Shown in pieces: positions 5,895 through 7,805 of a stretch of DNA of 7,805 bases (position 1 is its first letter; each line of letters begins with the position of its first letter). The stretch is from Oscillospiraceae bacterium. Lineage in GTDB: Bacteria; Bacillota; Clostridia; Oscillospirales; Ruminococcaceae. The stretch covers positions 1 to 7,805 of the forward strand of contig SFFD01000048.1 of the NCBI GenBank assembly GCA_004556975.1. The letters are read 5' to 3'. Position numbers and translations under genes: made by a program. The notes under the pieces were generated by a model. It searched no databases and was not told the DNA's origin. It worked only from the letters and a program-made list of their open reading frames with translations.

Positions 5895-7556
5895 TTATTT
5901 TGCCGCAAAGGGCAGAATAACGCGTATTACGGTGCCTTTACCGGGTTCGCTTTCAACCTCTGTTTTGCCGCCGTGCTGCAACACCGCGTGCTTTACGATA
6001 GAAAGACCGAGACCTGTTCCGCCGGAAGCTTTTGAGTGACTTTTGTCAACCCGGTAAAACCGCTCAAAAATGCGGTTCTGGTGTTCCGGCGCAATGCCGA
6101 TTCCGCTGTCGCTTACGGTAAGTACGGCGTTTTTATCCTTTGCAGCAACAGATATAACAACGTTTCCGTTTTCTACGTTATATTTTACCGCATTTTCACC
6201 CAGGTTGTAAACAATTTCATACAAAAGTCTTTTAATTCCGTCCACAAAAACACTTTCGCCTTCTACAGAAAGAGAAACTTTTTTGTCGGCGGCGGCAGCA
6301 TCAAGGTCGCGTGCCGCTTCTTTTGCCACGGCAAGAAGGTCAACACGCTCTTTTGGCAGGGAAACGCCCTCGTCAAGCTGAGAAAGACGAATAATATCGT
6401 TCACAAGATTTACAAGGCGCTGCGCCTCTGTGCGTATGTGTCCGACAAAGCGCGGCATATCTTCCTGCTTTACAAGCCCGTTTTCAATAAGCTCCGCGCT
6501 TCCTATAATACCCTGGAGCGGGGTCTTAAGTTCGTGAGAAACATTTGCGGTAAATTCCCGCCGCGCTTTTTCAGAATTTTCATGCTCCGTAATATCGAAA
6601 GCCAGAATTACTGCGCCAAAGGAACATTCCTCCGAATCAATGCGGCTTATATCAAACTGATAGGTACGACCATCCTTTTGGGAACGAATTTCGCTGTGGC
6701 CGTTTTCAAATGCGGATTTTATTGCGGCATTAAAATCGCGGCTGCGGTCAACGGTAAGAAAGCTTTTTCCGGTACAATCGTCAGTTGCTGAAAAAATCTT
6801 TTTTGCGGCGGGGTTTATGCTTACCACGTTTTCGCTTCTGTCAATGAGCACAAGCCCTTCTTTCATATTATCGGTTATCTGCTCAAATTCCTCGGTTTTA
6901 TAGCGAAGCTCTGAAAGCTGGTCTGAAATTTGAGCACGCTGCTTGTTTATTCTGCTCAAAAGCGGAGAAAGCTCTTCATATGAATCGTTCTCAAGCGGAT
7001 GCTCAAGGTCAAGCTGGTTAAGAGGGGCCACAATGCGCTTTGAAAGGCGATTTGCCAAAACGCCGGAAAGAATAAGCGCGCCAATGCCTACGGCAATTAC
7101 CGGGGATACCATTCCCAGAGCAATTGCGCCCACGGTGGCGCGGTTTACCGAAATACGAAGAACGCTGCCGTCGGAAAGACGCTTTGCACAATATATTGTC
7201 TTTTCAAGCATGGTGGAGGAATAACGGACGGATTCGCCCCGGCCGGTTTCAAAGGCCTCTTTTATTTCTTCACGGTCGGTATGGTCTTCAAGAGTTTTTG
7301 CATCTACGGCAGTATCATAAATAACGCTGCCGTTTTTTGCAACAAGAGTAAGACGAAAGCTTTCTGAGGAAAGATTCTGAAGATATAAGACGCCGCTTTC
7401 TTCAACGGATGCTGCGGCAAGATAAAGCTCGTCTTTCAGCTGCTGCTTTTGAAGCCTTGCAAAATAATCATAAAAACAGCTTAAAATTATTACAAGGCTT
7501 GCAAGCAAAACACTTGCCGCAACCAAAACAATGGAACGAAAAATTTTTTTGGTCAT
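5895..7556 (-). CDS. PhoR-like sensor histidine kinase
   Basis: A 553-residue membrane kinase. In order: transmembrane helix 1 (about 6-28), an extracytoplasmic Cache/PAS-like sensor (29-146), helix 2 (147-168), a HAMP-like linker (169-225), a PAS domain (about 222-330), then the dimerisation domain with phospho-acceptor H341 in NVSHELKTPLQG. The ATPase domain has the N box NLGENAVKYN (451-460), G1 DSGIGI (483-488), F box FERFYRVD (497-504) and G2 GGTGLGL (512-518). All catalytic motifs are intact. The architecture is that of Firmicute PhoR, often tied to phosphate limitation, but the signal cannot be read from sequence. The start ATG overlaps the stop of the upstream response regulator (ATGA), and GGAGG (plus-strand 7564-7568) lies seven bases before it, so the two are translationally coupled. 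Confidence 0.95.
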   Translation of the reverse strand: MTKKIFRSIVLVAASVLLASLVIILSCFYDYFARLQKQQLKDELYLAAASVEESGVLYLQNLSSESFRLTLVAKNGSVIYDTAVDAKTLEDHTDREEIKEAFETGRGESVRYSSTMLEKTIYCAKRLSDGSVLRISVNRATVGAIALGMVSPVIAVGIGALILSGVLANRLSKRIVAPLNQLDLEHPLENDSYEELSPLLSRINKQRAQISDQLSELRYKTEEFEQITDNMKEGLVLIDRSENVVSINPAAKKIFSATDDCTGKSFLTVDRSRDFNAAIKSAFENGHSEIRSQKDGRTYQFDISRIDSEECSFGAVILAFDITEHENSEKARREFTANVSHELKTPLQGIIGSAELIENGLVKQEDMPRFVGHIRTEAQRLVNLVNDIIRLSQLDEGVSLPKERVDLLAVAKEAARDLDAAAADKKVSLSVEGESVFVDGIKRLLYEIVYNLGENAVKYNVENGNVVISVAAKDKNAVLTVSDSGIGIAPEHQNRIFERFYRVDKSHSKASGGTGLGLSIVKHAVLQHGGKTEVESEPGKGTVIRVILPFAAK

Positions 7557-7682
7557 ATATTTGCCTCCAACTGATAGCCGACATTGCGTACGGTTTTTAT
7601 ATAAGCGCCGTATTTGCCAAGCTTCTGGCGCAGGGTACGAATGTGCATATCAACGGTGCGGGTCTCTCCGCAATAATCAGCG
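7553..7682 (-). CDS. OmpR/PhoB-family response regulator, C-terminal fragment
   Basis: From ADYCGETRTVDMHIRTLRQK to VRNVGYQLEANI, the last 42 residues are the recognition helix and terminal beta hairpin of a winged-helix DNA-binding domain, ending with TGA at 7553-7555. It is the natural partner of the adjacent kinase. Upstream of 7682 family similarity ends: where a WG-type motif should precede ADYCG, the codons are the complement of gyrB, and the frame meets a stop at 7772-7774. The receiver domain, phospho-acceptor Asp and most of the DNA-binding domain are missing, probably because of a chimeric join rather than a true truncation. Confidence 0.88.
7660..7682. other. Junction shared by the response regulator and gyrB fragments
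   Basis: These 23 bases fit both genes: on the minus strand they encode A-D-Y-C-G-E-T of the regulator, on the plus strand G-L-S-A-I-I-S of GyrB. To the left only the regulator is recognisable, to the right only gyrB. The length is that of a short assembly k-mer overlap. Confidence 0.75.
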
Positions 7683-7805
7683 TTAAGCTCACAGAACCGC
7701 AGTTCGAGGGCCAGACAAAAACGAAGCTCGGCAACGCCTATATAAGGACTCTTGTCGATAACACGGTTTATTCAGGATTGATGCAGTATCTTGAGGAGAA
7801 CCCGA
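7661..7805 (+). CDS. gyrB: DNA gyrase subunit B, internal fragment
   Basis: The plus-strand frame from GGT at 7661 encodes 48 residues starting GLSAIISVKLTEPQFEGQ and continuing TKTKLGN to LEENP at the window end. This is the transducer region of GyrB around the QTK loop, whose lysine contacts ATP. It corresponds roughly to residues 330-380 of a normal GyrB of about 640. Upstream of 7661 the frame reads N-G-A where the family has D-I/V-R-E, so similarity starts exactly at the segment shared with the response regulator. GyrB with GyrA introduces negative supercoils. There is no start codon, ribosome site or upstream gyrB sequence here, and the gene runs off the right edge. Confidence 0.93.

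Noticed and set aside
6036..6791. Plus-strand open frame (251 codons) opposite the sensor kinase
   Set aside because: It lies wholly inside the kinase, which has every catalytic motif. The antisense product has no motif and starts without a ribosome site.
1..7805. CRISPR array, tRNA, rRNA, insertion sequence or phage genes
   Set aside because: No regularly spaced repeats, cloverleaf, rRNA core, transposase motifs or phage proteins were recognised on either strand.

Overview
The window looks like a piece of chromosome from an anaerobic, gut-type Firmicute (class Clostridia, perhaps Oscillospiraceae/Ruminococcaceae). This rests on four things: a sortase-anchored surface protein with an NPxTG-type signal and clostridial Cys-rich modules, an aldo-keto reductase fused to a ferredoxin domain, strong sigma-A promoters with AAGGAG-type ribosome sites, and a PhoR/PhoB pair of Firmicute type. 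The taxonomy is inferred from gene content. No rRNA or marker comparison was possible. The base composition looks moderate by eye and was not computed.

Layout. (1) 1-944, plus strand: the C-terminal 313 residues of a repeat-rich surface protein ending in NPETG, a hydrophobic helix and a basic tail. (2) 971-1011: a hairpin abutting a textbook promoter. (3) 1069-2169, plus: the aldo-keto reductase with two C-terminal [4Fe-4S] motifs, starting at TTG and closed by a very strong terminator. (4) 2395-4283, plus: a promoter, an APC-family amino acid permease and, 22 bp on, a two-repeat YegP/DUF1508 protein, probably one operon. (5) 4382-4418: a perfect hairpin that can stop transcription from both sides. 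(6) 4531-4968, minus: an N-acetyltransferase resembling aminoglycoside 6'-N-acetyltransferases. (7) 5061-7682, minus: response regulator fragment, sensor kinase (4-bp stop/start overlap) and HAD-IIA phosphatase, read in that order and probably co-transcribed. (8) 7661-7805, plus: a fragment of gyrB.

The transporter, YegP-like protein, reductase and acetyltransferase have no obvious joint pathway. The kinase and regulator form a classic two-component system, and the phosphatase downstream may belong to the same transcript. I see no tRNA, rRNA, CRISPR array, phage gene or insertion sequence.

The most unusual signal is at the right end. The response regulator (minus) and gyrB (plus) share about 23 bp at 7660-7682, then each homology stops dead. 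This is most simply a chimeric assembly join made through a short shared word. It should be checked before the neighbourhood of the two-component system is interpreted. I did not find convincing evidence of a new multi-gene system.
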